From: Mollicutes bacterium
Lineage (GTDB): Bacteria > Bacillota_I > Bacilli_A > RF39 > UBA660
Reading direction: 5' to 3'
Assembly (NCBI GenBank): GCA_003566505.1
Contig: PXDA01000021.1
Coordinates: forward strand, 1-20,196
Length of the DNA: 20,196 nucleotides
The notes under the pieces were generated by a model, which was given only the letters and a program-made list of their open reading frames with translations, made no database searches and was not told the origin of the DNA. This document shows positions 14,001 through 20,196 of the stretch, one piece after another (positions within the stretch are counted from its first letter, which is position 1; every line of letters starts with the position of its first letter). Position numbers and translations under genes: made by a program.

Positions 14001-14077
14001 CGGGGAATAGCACAATTTGGTAGTGCACTTGGCTGGGGGCCAAGAGGTTGCAGGTTCAAATCCTGTTTCTCCGACCA
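14001..14077 (+). tRNA. tRNA-Pro (anticodon GGG)
   Basis: Acceptor CGGGGAA pairs with TTCTCCG including one G-T wobble. The D arm is GCAC/GTGC, the anticodon arm CTTGG-CTGGGGG-CCAAG gives GGG at 34-36, and the T arm is GCAGG-TTCAAAT-CCTGT. Discriminator A and encoded CCA follow. It lies four bases after tRNA-Arg and must share its transcript. Confidence 0.97.
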
Positions 14078-14080
14078 TTT

Positions 14081-14107
14081 AAATACGCAAAAGACTTGCG
14101 TTTTTTT
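14081..14107 (+). terminator. Intrinsic terminator of the tRNA unit
   Basis: ACGCAA (14085-14090) pairs with TTGCGT (14096-14101) around AAGAC, with flanking A/T pairs and a seven-T run. Confidence 0.8.
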
Positions 14108-14120
14108 ATTTGGGAAATAA

Positions 14121-14149
14121 TTGACATTAAAAATGATTATCGCTAAAGT
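14121..14149 (+). promoter_or_regulatory. Promoter of the aldo/keto reductase gene
   Basis: TTGACA (14121-14126), a 17-base spacer and TAAAGT (14144-14149). The start codon is only 20 bases beyond the -10 box, giving a short 5' leader that still includes AAGGAG. Confidence 0.65.
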
Positions 14150-14169
14150 ATTAATTAAGGAGAAAAAAT

Positions 14170-15327
14170 ATGAAATATCGAAAAAACATTAAAAATGGTG
14201 ATGAATTATCAATTTTAGGCTTTGGTTGCATGCGTTTTCCTAAAAATACTGATGATGTTGAAAAGCAAATTGTGTATGCGATTGAAAATGGCGTTAATTT
14301 TTTTGACACCGCTTATACTTACGGAAAAAGTGAAGAAATATTAGGAAAAATACTTGCCAAAGGGTATCGTAAAAAGGTAAAACTTGCTACGAAATTGCCG
14401 CCGCATTTAATAAAATCTTATCAAGATTTTGATAAAATTTTTAACAAACAGTTGCAAAGATTACAAACTGATTATATTGATTATTATTTTATTCATGCTT
14501 TAACTGATTTAAAAATATGGGAAAGATTAGTAAAATTAGGCATTTGTGAATGGATTAATGAAAAGAAAAAGCAAGGTCGAATAATTAATTTGGGATTTTC
14601 TTATCATGGTGGTGAAAATGAATTTTTAAAATTAATTGATGGTTATGATTGGGATTTTTGTATGATTCAATATAATTATTTAGATGAAAATAAACAAGCG
14701 GGTCGGAAAGGCTTATGCTATGCCCATGAAAAACAAATTCCGGTTATCGTTATGGAGCCCCTAAGAGGCGGTACGTTAGTTAAGAATTTACCTTCATCCG
14801 TTTTAAAATTAATGCAAAAAACTGATAAAGCAAAAACACCAGCTGAATGGGGCTTGCGTTGGGTTTGGCATCATCAGGAAGTAACCCTATTACTATCAGG
14901 CATGAATGATCTGGCGATGGTAAAAGAAAATATAAAAGTGGCATCACAAGTAGAAGGTTTAAATGAAAAAGAAAAAGCGATGTTTCAAGAAATACAGAAA
15001 TTAATGTTGAATAGTAGTCAAATTCCTTGTACCGGATGTAATTACTGCCTGCCCTGTCCTTATAATGTTGATATTCCTACCTGTTTTTCTTGTTATAATG
15101 ATTATAAAATTGAGGGCTGGGGGCGTGGTGTAGTTAAATATATTATGCAAACCAGTTTAAAACAAGAAGCACAAAACGCCTCTCGTTGTACGCAATGTGG
15201 CATTTGTGAAAAAAAATGTCCACAAAACATTGCTATTCGAAGTGAATTAACGAAAGTGCAAAAAAAATTAGAAGGCATTCATTATCGGCCCATGCGTTTT
15301 ATTATTAAAAAGATTCTCAAAGTATAA
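14170..15327 (+). CDS. Aldo/keto reductase with C-terminal 4Fe-4S ferredoxin domain
   Basis: A 385-residue cytoplasmic oxidoreductase. Residues 1-280 are an aldo/keto reductase barrel with the tetrad D46 ('FFDTAYTYG'), Y51, K75 ('LATKLP') and H109 ('YYFIHALTD'); the NADPH-side segment 'EWGLRWVWHHQEVTLLLSGMNDLAMV' is near 235-260. The C-terminal part has two ferredoxin-type clusters, C287-x2-C290-x2-C293-x2-C296-P and C340-x2-C343-x2-C346-x3-C350-P. This fused form is widespread in anaerobes and is usually annotated as a predicted oxidoreductase; the natural substrate is not known. ATG 14170 follows AAGGAG at seven bases. It points to an anaerobic or facultative lifestyle. The gene stands alone behind its own promoter. 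Confidence 0.95.
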   Translation: MKYRKNIKNGDELSILGFGCMRFPKNTDDVEKQIVYAIENGVNFFDTAYTYGKSEEILGKILAKGYRKKVKLATKLPPHLIKSYQDFDKIFNKQLQRLQTDYIDYYFIHALTDLKIWERLVKLGICEWINEKKKQGRIINLGFSYHGGENEFLKLIDGYDWDFCMIQYNYLDENKQAGRKGLCYAHEKQIPVIVMEPLRGGTLVKNLPSSVLKLMQKTDKAKTPAEWGLRWVWHHQEVTLLLSGMNDLAMVKENIKVASQVEGLNEKEKAMFQEIQKLMLNSSQIPCTGCNYCLPCPYNVDIPTCFSCYNDYKIEGWGRGVVKYIMQTSLKQEAQNASRCTQCGICEKKCPQNIAIRSELTKVQKKLEGIHYRPMRFIIKKILKV

Positions 15328-15332
15328 AAAGG

Positions 15333-15361
15333 TTGCCAAAATAAGGAAAGTATGCTAGAGT
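15333..15361 (+). promoter_or_regulatory. Promoter ahead of the 121-aa gene and tmk
   Basis: TTGCCA (15333-15338), a 17-base spacer and TAGAGT (15356-15361) with an extended TGC element directly before the -10 box. Confidence 0.6.
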
Positions 15362-15387
15362 AAAATGCGCAAATGGGAGGCGAAAAA

Positions 15388-15753
15388 ATGAAAACAGATA
15401 GAATTTTTGTTGGCGATATTATGCAATGTGTTGAATGTCGCGAAGAAGTTGTTTATCGAAGTAAAAGAGAAGAAAGCATTCGCATTACTAAAATATTTCA
15501 AACTGTGAAAGAAAATGCCGTTTTAATTGCGATGAAAAATGGTCTTTACATTGATATTGAAGACATTAACATGCGCGATATTTTTTTTGATTCTGCTAAT
15601 GCGGCATTAAATATTCCGAAAGGAACCGAAGCTAATTATGAGGGTGAAATGTTTGTTGATGAAAAATCCCTCCAGCCCTACACAAAAGTTTATGGACCGC
15701 TTGAAGAGGAAAATATTGGTGTCTTTAAACTAAAAAAATTAGTGCGAAATTAG
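15388..15753 (+). CDS. Hypothetical 121-aa protein
   Basis: Not recognised. ATG 15388 follows GGGAGG (15375-15380) at seven bases; the frame is open upstream to an ATG at 15373, which overlaps that site. The product is soluble and mixed alpha/beta, with a CVEC pair early (about residues 14-17), a strand-turn-strand stretch 'NAVLIAMKNGLYIDIEDIN' and a charged C-terminus 'GVFKLKKLVRN'. No paired second CxxC exists, so a zinc site would need a dimer. The gene ends eight bases before tmk, so the two are likely co-transcribed. Confidence 0.8.
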   Translation: MKTDRIFVGDIMQCVECREEVVYRSKREESIRITKIFQTVKENAVLIAMKNGLYIDIEDINMRDIFFDSANAALNIPKGTEANYEGEMFVDEKSLQPYTKVYGPLEEENIGVFKLKKLVRN

Positions 15754-15761
15754 GTTTAAAA

Positions 15762-16400
15762 ATGACAGAAAATACGAAAGAACAAAAAGGAAAATTTATT
15801 GTTTTTGAGGGACCAGATGGCAGCGGCAAAACAACGCAAATAAAACTAATTTATGAATATCTTCGTCATGAATTAACCGAAGATATTATTATGACAAAAG
15901 AACCTGGCGGAACGGAAATTAGTAATAAGATTAGACAAATTTTATTGGATCCTGATAATGTTTTATTAGAAGACTTAACTGAAGTTTTTCTTTATGCTGC
16001 CAGTCGTGCGCAGCATGTGAAAGAACTAATAAAACCGCATCTTGATCAAGGATTTTATGTTTTATGTGATCGCTTTGTTGACTCAACCATCGCTTATCAA
16101 GGATATGGACGCGGTTTAGATGTTAGTTTAATAAAAAAATTAAATACGGTGGCAGCACAAGGATTACAACCAAATTTAAGTTTTTATATTATGGTAAAAC
16201 CAGAAATAGCAATGCAAAGAATCGCCCAAAGTCGTTCTTTTGACCGTTTAGAACAAAATGAAATCTCTTTTTATCAAAATTTGTATCGGGGCTATTTGGC
16301 TTTGTTAGAAGAAGATGACAGTAAACATTATATTAATGGTGAGCAAACCGTCACTGAAGTTAATGAGGATATAAAAAAAGTATTACAAAAGAAACTATAA
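15762..16400 (+). CDS. tmk: Thymidylate kinase
   Basis: Converts dTMP to dTDP with ATP, an essential step of dTTP synthesis. The 212-residue length is normal. The P-loop is G17-PDGSGKTT; 'KEPGGTEISNKIR' is the dTMP-binding segment; 'D103-RFVDSTIAYQGYGRG' is the DR[YFH] motif region; 'RIAQSRSFDRLEQN' forms the LID. The Gly-rich P-loop with Asp, without an Arg, together with basic residues in the LID, fits the bacterial type in which the LID supplies the catalytic Arg. The ribosome binding site before ATG 15762 is weak (AGG at 15752-15754), consistent with coupling to the gene just upstream. A terminator begins inside its stop codon. Confidence 0.96.
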   Translation: MTENTKEQKGKFIVFEGPDGSGKTTQIKLIYEYLRHELTEDIIMTKEPGGTEISNKIRQILLDPDNVLLEDLTEVFLYAASRAQHVKELIKPHLDQGFYVLCDRFVDSTIAYQGYGRGLDVSLIKKLNTVAAQGLQPNLSFYIMVKPEIAMQRIAQSRSFDRLEQNEISFYQNLYRGYLALLEEDDSKHYINGEQTVTEVNEDIKKVLQKKL

Positions 16401-16424
16401 AGACAGTTGATTGACTGTCTTTTT
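16399..16424 (+). terminator. Intrinsic terminator after tmk
   Basis: AAAGACAGT (16399-16407) pairs with ACTGTCTTT (16414-16422) around a 6-base loop, and the T-run continues to 16424. Confidence 0.85.
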
Positions 16425-16449
16425 AATTTTTGTGTAATTAAAAATATAA

Positions 16450-16478
16450 TTGGTTTTAAAACAATAATATGATAGAAT
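16450..16478 (+). promoter_or_regulatory. Promoter of the parAB operon
   Basis: TTGGTT (16450-16455), a 17-base spacer and TAGAAT (16473-16478) with an extended TGA element before the -10 box. It lies 35 bases upstream of parA. Confidence 0.6.
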
Positions 16479-16512
16479 ATATTTAGTTAAAAAAACAAAG
16501 AATGGTGATATA

Positions 16513-17298
16513 ATGGGCAAAATAATTTCATTGGTAAATCAAAAAGGCGGCGTGGGAAAAACGACGTCGAGTATAAATTTAGCGGCTTCATTAGGTTTGT
16601 TAAAACAAAAAGTTCTTTTAGTTGACCTTGATCCGCAAGGTAATGCTTCAACAGGAATTGGCATTAATAAAGGTGATGTGCAAAAAAGTGTTTATGATTT
16701 ATTAACTGATCGGGCAAATGCTAGTGAAGTTATCGCGCAAACGCCTTATAAAAATTTAGATGCTATTCCAGCAACAATTAATTTAGCTGGGGTTGATATT
16801 GAATTAATGGAAAAAAGCAAATATGAAAAAAACTTTTCCAAAGGTGGTCAACTAAAAAAACATCTTACCGAAATAAAACATCATTATGATTATATTATTA
16901 TCGATTGTCCACCATCACTGGGTATTCTAACCACTAATGCATTAACGGCCAGTGATTCGGTAATTATTCCGGTGCAATGTGAATATTTTGCTTTAGAAGG
17001 CATTATGCAACTGTTAAATTCAGTTATGTTAGCACAAAAAAACTTAAATCAAGATTTAGCGATTGAAGGTGTGCTTTTAACAATGCTTGATCGTCGAACT
17101 AATTTAGGTTTAGAAGTGGTTGAAGAAATTAAAAATTATTTTAAAGAACGGGTTTATGATACTATTATTCCAAGGTTAGTAAGACTTTCGGAAGCACCAA
17201 GTCATGGTATGCCCATTTCTGAATATGATCCTTTTAGTAAAGGCACCGAAGCCTATATAAATTTAGCAAAGGAAGTGATTGAACGAAATGGAAAATAA
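16513..17298 (+). CDS. parA: Chromosome-partitioning ATPase ParA (Soj)
   Basis: A 261-residue Walker-type ATPase that works with ParB in moving and organising replication origins, and in Bacilli also in controlling DnaA. The deviant Walker A motif is KGGVGKTTS near residues 11-19, Walker A' is 'LLVDLDPQGNAS', and 'YIIIDCPPSLGILTTNAL' is Walker B. 'IPVQCEYFALEGIMQLL' and 'RLVRLSEAPSHGMPISEYDPFSKG' are typical of the chromosomal Soj group. No N-terminal DNA-binding extension of plasmid ParA is present. The ribosome binding site is only moderate (AAAGAATGGTGAT). It is the first gene of a run reaching beyond the window and overlaps parB by 11 bases. Confidence 0.97.
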   Translation: MGKIISLVNQKGGVGKTTSSINLAASLGLLKQKVLLVDLDPQGNASTGIGINKGDVQKSVYDLLTDRANASEVIAQTPYKNLDAIPATINLAGVDIELMEKSKYEKNFSKGGQLKKHLTEIKHHYDYIIIDCPPSLGILTTNALTASDSVIIPVQCEYFALEGIMQLLNSVMLAQKNLNQDLAIEGVLLTMLDRRTNLGLEVVEEIKNYFKERVYDTIIPRLVRLSEAPSHGMPISEYDPFSKGTEAYINLAKEVIERNGK

Positions 17299-18160
17299 AA
17301 AAAGAGCGCTTGGGCGTGGTTTAGAGCAGTTATTTAATAATGAAAATCTTGATTTAAACCAAATTGAAGAAAAAATCTATGAAAGTGCTACTGCTGATGA
17401 AATTATGGAAATTCCTTTAGCAGATATTCGCTTTAATCCTTATCAACCAAGAACGAATTTTTCGCAAGAAGCGATTGATGAATTAGCTCATTCTATTAAA
17501 GAACATGGCGTTTTCCAGCCCATTATTGTTAAAAAAAGTGTTAAAGGTTTTCAATTAGTGGCAGGGGAACGACGCGTTCGCGCTTGTCGCAATTTAGGTT
17601 TGGAAACAATTCCCGCTATTATTCGTGATTTAACGGATGAGCAAATGATGGAAATAGCACTGTTAGAGAATTTACAAAGAGAAGATTTAAGTGCGATTGA
17701 AGAAGCACATGCTTATCAAAACTTAATGGCGAAATTTAATATTACACAAGACAATTTAGCGAAAAAAATTGGTAAGAGTCGGAGTCATATTACTAATATT
17801 TTAGGACTTTTGAAATTATCGCCTGATGTGCAAAAAATGGTTAATGAAAAAAAATTAACGATGGGACATGCCCGCGTTTTGAGTAAATTGGAAAATAATG
17901 AACAAATTAAAACGCTTGCTAATGAAATTGTTAACAAACAATTATCAGTGCGGGCGTTAGAAGAACAGTTAAGCAGTCAAGAATTCCAAAGAAAACGTAA
18001 AATAAAGAGGCAAGTAAAATCAGAGTATGCTTTAGCAGAGCAATTATTAATGGAAAAATTAGATGTTAAAGTAAAGATACATGAGAAAAAAATTGTCATT
18101 AATTTTGAGAATAAAGCCGATTTAGCAAGGATACTGGAAATACTAGACATTAAGGAGTGA
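17288..18160 (+). CDS. parB: ParB/Spo0J partition protein
   Basis: A 290-residue DNA-binding CTP switch that loads at parS sites and spreads. The N-terminus has 'KRALGRGLEQLF', the ParA-interacting segment. The ParB/Srx-like CTPase domain has 'PLADIRFNPYQPRTNF' and 'LVAGERRVRACRNLGL' (the GERR[FVY]RA motif). The helix-turn-helix is within 'TQDNLAKKIGKSRSHITNILGLLKLSPDVQKMV', and the C-terminal dimer region ends 'ILEILDIKE'. ATG 17288 lies inside the last codons of parA; a TTG at 17279 is too close to the AAAGGAAG site to be likely. The gene ends in TGA, good evidence for a standard code. No full parS site was seen in this window. Confidence 0.96.
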   Translation: MENKKRALGRGLEQLFNNENLDLNQIEEKIYESATADEIMEIPLADIRFNPYQPRTNFSQEAIDELAHSIKEHGVFQPIIVKKSVKGFQLVAGERRVRACRNLGLETIPAIIRDLTDEQMMEIALLENLQREDLSAIEEAHAYQNLMAKFNITQDNLAKKIGKSRSHITNILGLLKLSPDVQKMVNEKKLTMGHARVLSKLENNEQIKTLANEIVNKQLSVRALEEQLSSQEFQRKRKIKRQVKSEYALAEQLLMEKLDVKVKIHEKKIVINFENKADLARILEILDIKE

Positions 18161-18165
18161 TTATC

Positions 18166-18363
18166 TTGGAAAAAAGTTACCAAAAAGGCAGCATTGTTCA
18201 GATGAAAAAAGAACACCCTTGTGGTAATAATAGATGGCAAATAACTCGTATTGGCGCCGATATTAAGATAAAATGTTGCCAATGTCAACGAAGTGTCATG
18301 TTAGAACGCGTTGCGTTTAATAAAAAAATAAAAAAAGTTTTATCCTTTGAGGGGGAGTCATGA
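18166..18363 (+). CDS. DUF951 family small protein
   Basis: A 65-residue protein with the DUF951 pattern: 'KGSIVQMKKEHPCGNNRWQITRIGADIKIKCCQCQRSVMLERVAFNKKIKKVL'. The conserved H-P-C-G, G-A-D-I-[KR]-I-K-C and C-x2-C elements suggest a small zinc-binding or RNA-binding beta fold; no function is established that I know of. I chose the TTG at 18166, eight bases after AAGGAG (18152-18157), since the in-frame GTG at 18157 overlaps both that site and the parB stop. In Bacilli this family is commonly found close to ychF and parB, as here. Its TGA overlaps the ATG of the next gene (ATGA), implying coupled translation. Confidence 0.9.
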   Translation: MEKSYQKGSIVQMKKEHPCGNNRWQITRIGADIKIKCCQCQRSVMLERVAFNKKIKKVLSFEGES

Positions 18364-19871
18364 AAAAAAGAAGAAAACCATTTGGGGCGACCTTAACCAT
18401 TGTTATTATAATAGCGGTGGTAATGTTAGCAAGTTATATTTTATCAGCAATTGGTTTTGCGGGTAGTAAAACGGTTGTCACCCATGATTTTTTAGAATCA
18501 TCAATTATTAGTGTTAATAATATTTTAAGTATTGAAGGGGTTCGTTTTATTGTTGGTAGTTTTGCTAGCAACTTGAACTTTTTCACCCCGCTAGCTATTT
18601 TTTTAGCTGCGCTAATTAGTGCTAGTATTGTTGAAAGTAGCGGTATATTAAAGAAAATTATTATGCCTTTCCGGCAAATGAATCATTTTGTTTTAACCAT
18701 TATAGTTGTTTTTATTAGTATGGTTAGTGTCTTTTTCGGGGAATATACCTTTTTACTGCTAATGCCCATATTAGCACTTATATATAAAGAATTAGGAAAA
18801 AATCCTTTATTAGGTTTATTAACGGTTTTTTTAGCAGTAACAATTGGGTTTAGCAGTGGCGTTTTTATTAATTACTATGATTATGTTTTGAGTGAAACAA
18901 CGCAACAAGTTGCTAATGCTAGTTTAGATCCGAATTATGTTTTTGGTTTTTATTCATATATGTATGTGAAAATTATTTCTTTGTTTTCGTTAACTTTCTT
19001 GTTAGCATATCTAATTGAAAAATATTTAGTTAAAAAAATTCCGAAACCTGATGAGGAAGCAGAAGAAATTGAGTTTTTAGAAAATGAAGCAAAAGCATTA
19101 AAATTAAGTTTAGGTTTCTTTTTTCTTTATGTCGGGGCGATTATTTATGCTTTACACCCCAATACATGGGGTGCAACCTTATTATTAGATTTAAGTGAAG
19201 ATCTTTATGTAGCAAGGTTGTTTTCTGAAAATTCACCATTTAATGAAGGTGCTTTTCTGGTTATTTTAGTAGGCTTTGCTATTACCAGTTATATTTATGG
19301 GACGTTAACTGGTAAATATAAAGAGGTAAAAGATTTTAGTTCTGGCTTCTCCAAACATTTTGAAGGTATGGGTGAAACATTTGTCTTAATCTTTTTTATA
19401 TCACAATTATTGGCAATTTTAGATTGGACTAATATTAGTACGGTTGTTTCTGTTAAATTAATTGAAATAATGGGAACGCTTGAATTCACCGGCGCACCTT
19501 TAATAATGTTGCTCTTTGTTTTTACCATTATTATTGGTTTATTAATTACTTCGACAATTGAAAAATGGGAATTAATGTCACCAATTGCAGTCCCTTTATT
19601 TATGAAAGCTAATTTTACACCGGAGTTTGCGCAAATTATTTTCCGCGCGGCTGATGGTGTCAGTAAGGCTTTCACACCATTATTTCCTTATTACATTATT
19701 TTATTAGGATTTATTAAAAAATATAATAACGAAAAACCAATAACTTTATTTGGGGCGATTCGTTTAATGATACCGATTTTATTGATTGTATTAGTTGCAT
19801 GGATTGTTATTTTATTAATGTTTTATATTATCGGTTTACCAATCGGACCAGAAAGTTATCCAACATTGTAA
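18360..19871 (+). CDS. AbgT family transporter
   Basis: A 503-residue integral membrane protein with roughly ten to twelve hydrophobic segments. The AbgT family, which includes E. coli AbgT (p-aminobenzoyl-glutamate uptake) and MtrF-type drug exporters, is recognised from 'ILSIEGVRFIVGSFASNLNFFTPLAIFLAALISASIVESSG', the C-terminal 'EKWELMSPIAVPLFMKANFTPEFAQIIFRAADGVSKAFTPLFPYYIILLGFIKKY' and the end 'LMIPILLIVLVAWIVILLMFYIIGLPIGP'. These include the hairpin regions of the family fold. The usual 'SASAKWA' serines read 'TSTIEKWE' here. The direction (uptake of folate fragments or efflux of antimetabolites) is open. It overlaps DUF951 by four bases and ends 15 bases before ychF, an unusual partner for these genes. 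Confidence 0.9.
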   Translation: MKKRRKPFGATLTIVIIIAVVMLASYILSAIGFAGSKTVVTHDFLESSIISVNNILSIEGVRFIVGSFASNLNFFTPLAIFLAALISASIVESSGILKKIIMPFRQMNHFVLTIIVVFISMVSVFFGEYTFLLLMPILALIYKELGKNPLLGLLTVFLAVTIGFSSGVFINYYDYVLSETTQQVANASLDPNYVFGFYSYMYVKIISLFSLTFLLAYLIEKYLVKKIPKPDEEAEEIEFLENEAKALKLSLGFFFLYVGAIIYALHPNTWGATLLLDLSEDLYVARLFSENSPFNEGAFLVILVGFAITSYIYGTLTGKYKEVKDFSSGFSKHFEGMGETFVLIFFISQLLAILDWTNISTVVSVKLIEIMGTLEFTGAPLIMLLFVFTIIIGLLITSTIEKWELMSPIAVPLFMKANFTPEFAQIIFRAADGVSKAFTPLFPYYIILLGFIKKYNNEKPITLFGAIRLMIPILLIVLVAWIVILLMFYIIGLPIGPESYPTL

Positions 19872-19886
19872 AAAGGGGGAAGTTAA

Positions 19887-20196
19887 ATGGGTTTAAAAGC
19901 AGGAATTGTTGGGCTTCCTAATGTTGGGAAGTCCACTTTATTTAAAGCAATTACCAAACAGAATGTGTTAGCAGAAAACTATCCTTTTGCGACCATTGAA
20001 CCAAATGTCGGTATTGTAGCTCTTCCTGATGAACGATTACAAGTTTTAACGGAAATGGTGCAACCAAAGAAAACAATCAATGCGGTGGTAGAATTTATTG
20101 ATATTGCTGGTTTAGTAGCAGGCGCCGCCAAAGGTGAAGGTTTGGGCAATCGCTTTTTAGCAAATATTCGTGAGGTAGATGTCATTTGTGAAGTGA
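19887..20196 (+). CDS. ychF: Redox-regulated ATPase/GTPase YchF (OLA1-like), N-terminal part
   Basis: The first 103 codons are present; the gene leaves the window at the right edge. It opens 'MGLKAGIVGLPNVGKSTLFKAIT', the Obg/YchF G1 motif GLPNVGKST, then 'NYPFATIEPNVGIV' (G2) and 'VVEFIDIAGLVAGAAKGEGLGNRFLANIREVD' (G3, IAG-L-V-x-GA-x-KG-x-GLG-N-x-FL), which is diagnostic for YchF. YchF prefers ATP and binds ribosomes. ATG 19887 follows AAGGGGGA. It is probably transcribed with the upstream parAB-DUF951-AbgT genes, as no terminator intervenes. Confidence 0.97.
   Translation, partial: MGLKAGIVGLPNVGKSTLFKAITKQNVLAENYPFATIEPNVGIVALPDERLQVLTEMVQPKKTINAVVEFIDIAGLVAGAAKGEGLGNRFLANIREVDVICEV

Noticed and set aside
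18158..18160. TGA read as Trp (Mycoplasma code)
   Set aside because: ParB and the DUF951 protein end at their usual lengths at TGA, and Trp is TGG throughout.

Overview
The window is AT-rich DNA from a low-GC Bacillota-type bacterium. Ribosome binding sites are strong and AGGAGG-like, sigma-A type promoters and T-tailed intrinsic terminators are common, and every convincing gene lies on the + strand. TGA acts as stop (ends of parB and the DUF951 gene) and Trp is TGG, so the code is standard rather than Mycoplasma-like. The parA-parB-DUF951...ychF block resembles the origin-proximal region of Bacilli. The composition suggests an uncultured Bacilli lineage near Erysipelotrichia, Acholeplasmatales or Izemoplasmatales, but that placement is an inference.

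Region 1 (1-2104): the 3' end of a radical SAM/SPASM-like gene overlaps a complete ABC-F ATPase and ends at a terminator. Region 2 (2139-9619) is the unusual part. A palindrome and a strong promoter precede a leader with a well-formed 30-codon ORF, whose stop codon touches a strong intrinsic terminator. Seven tightly packed genes follow: a NitT/TauT-type ABC importer (binding protein, permease, ATPase), a phosphotransferase-like protein with swivelling-His and ATP-binding domains in permuted order, an unrecognised 409-aa protein with an HxH motif, a FusB/FusC-type EF-G-binding protein, and a histidine-phosphatase-fold protein. The layout suggests an inducible operon linking uptake of a small molecule, its phosphorylation or dephosphorylation, and translation (EF-G) rescue. 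This functional link is a hypothesis.

Region 3 (9620-13878): a short alanyl-tRNA synthetase without the C-Ala region, a polytopic membrane protein, a second leader with a tiny Lys/Arg-rich ORF overlapping a terminator, a Cys-rich small protein, and a lipoprotein. Region 4 (13884-16424): a tRNA-Arg(UCG)-tRNA-Pro(GGG) unit, an aldo/keto reductase with ferredoxin clusters, an unknown 121-aa gene, and thymidylate kinase.

Region 5 (16450-20196): parA, parB, a DUF951 protein, an AbgT-family transporter and the start of ychF, closely spaced and probably co-transcribed. No insertion sequence, CRISPR array, rRNA or prophage gene was seen.
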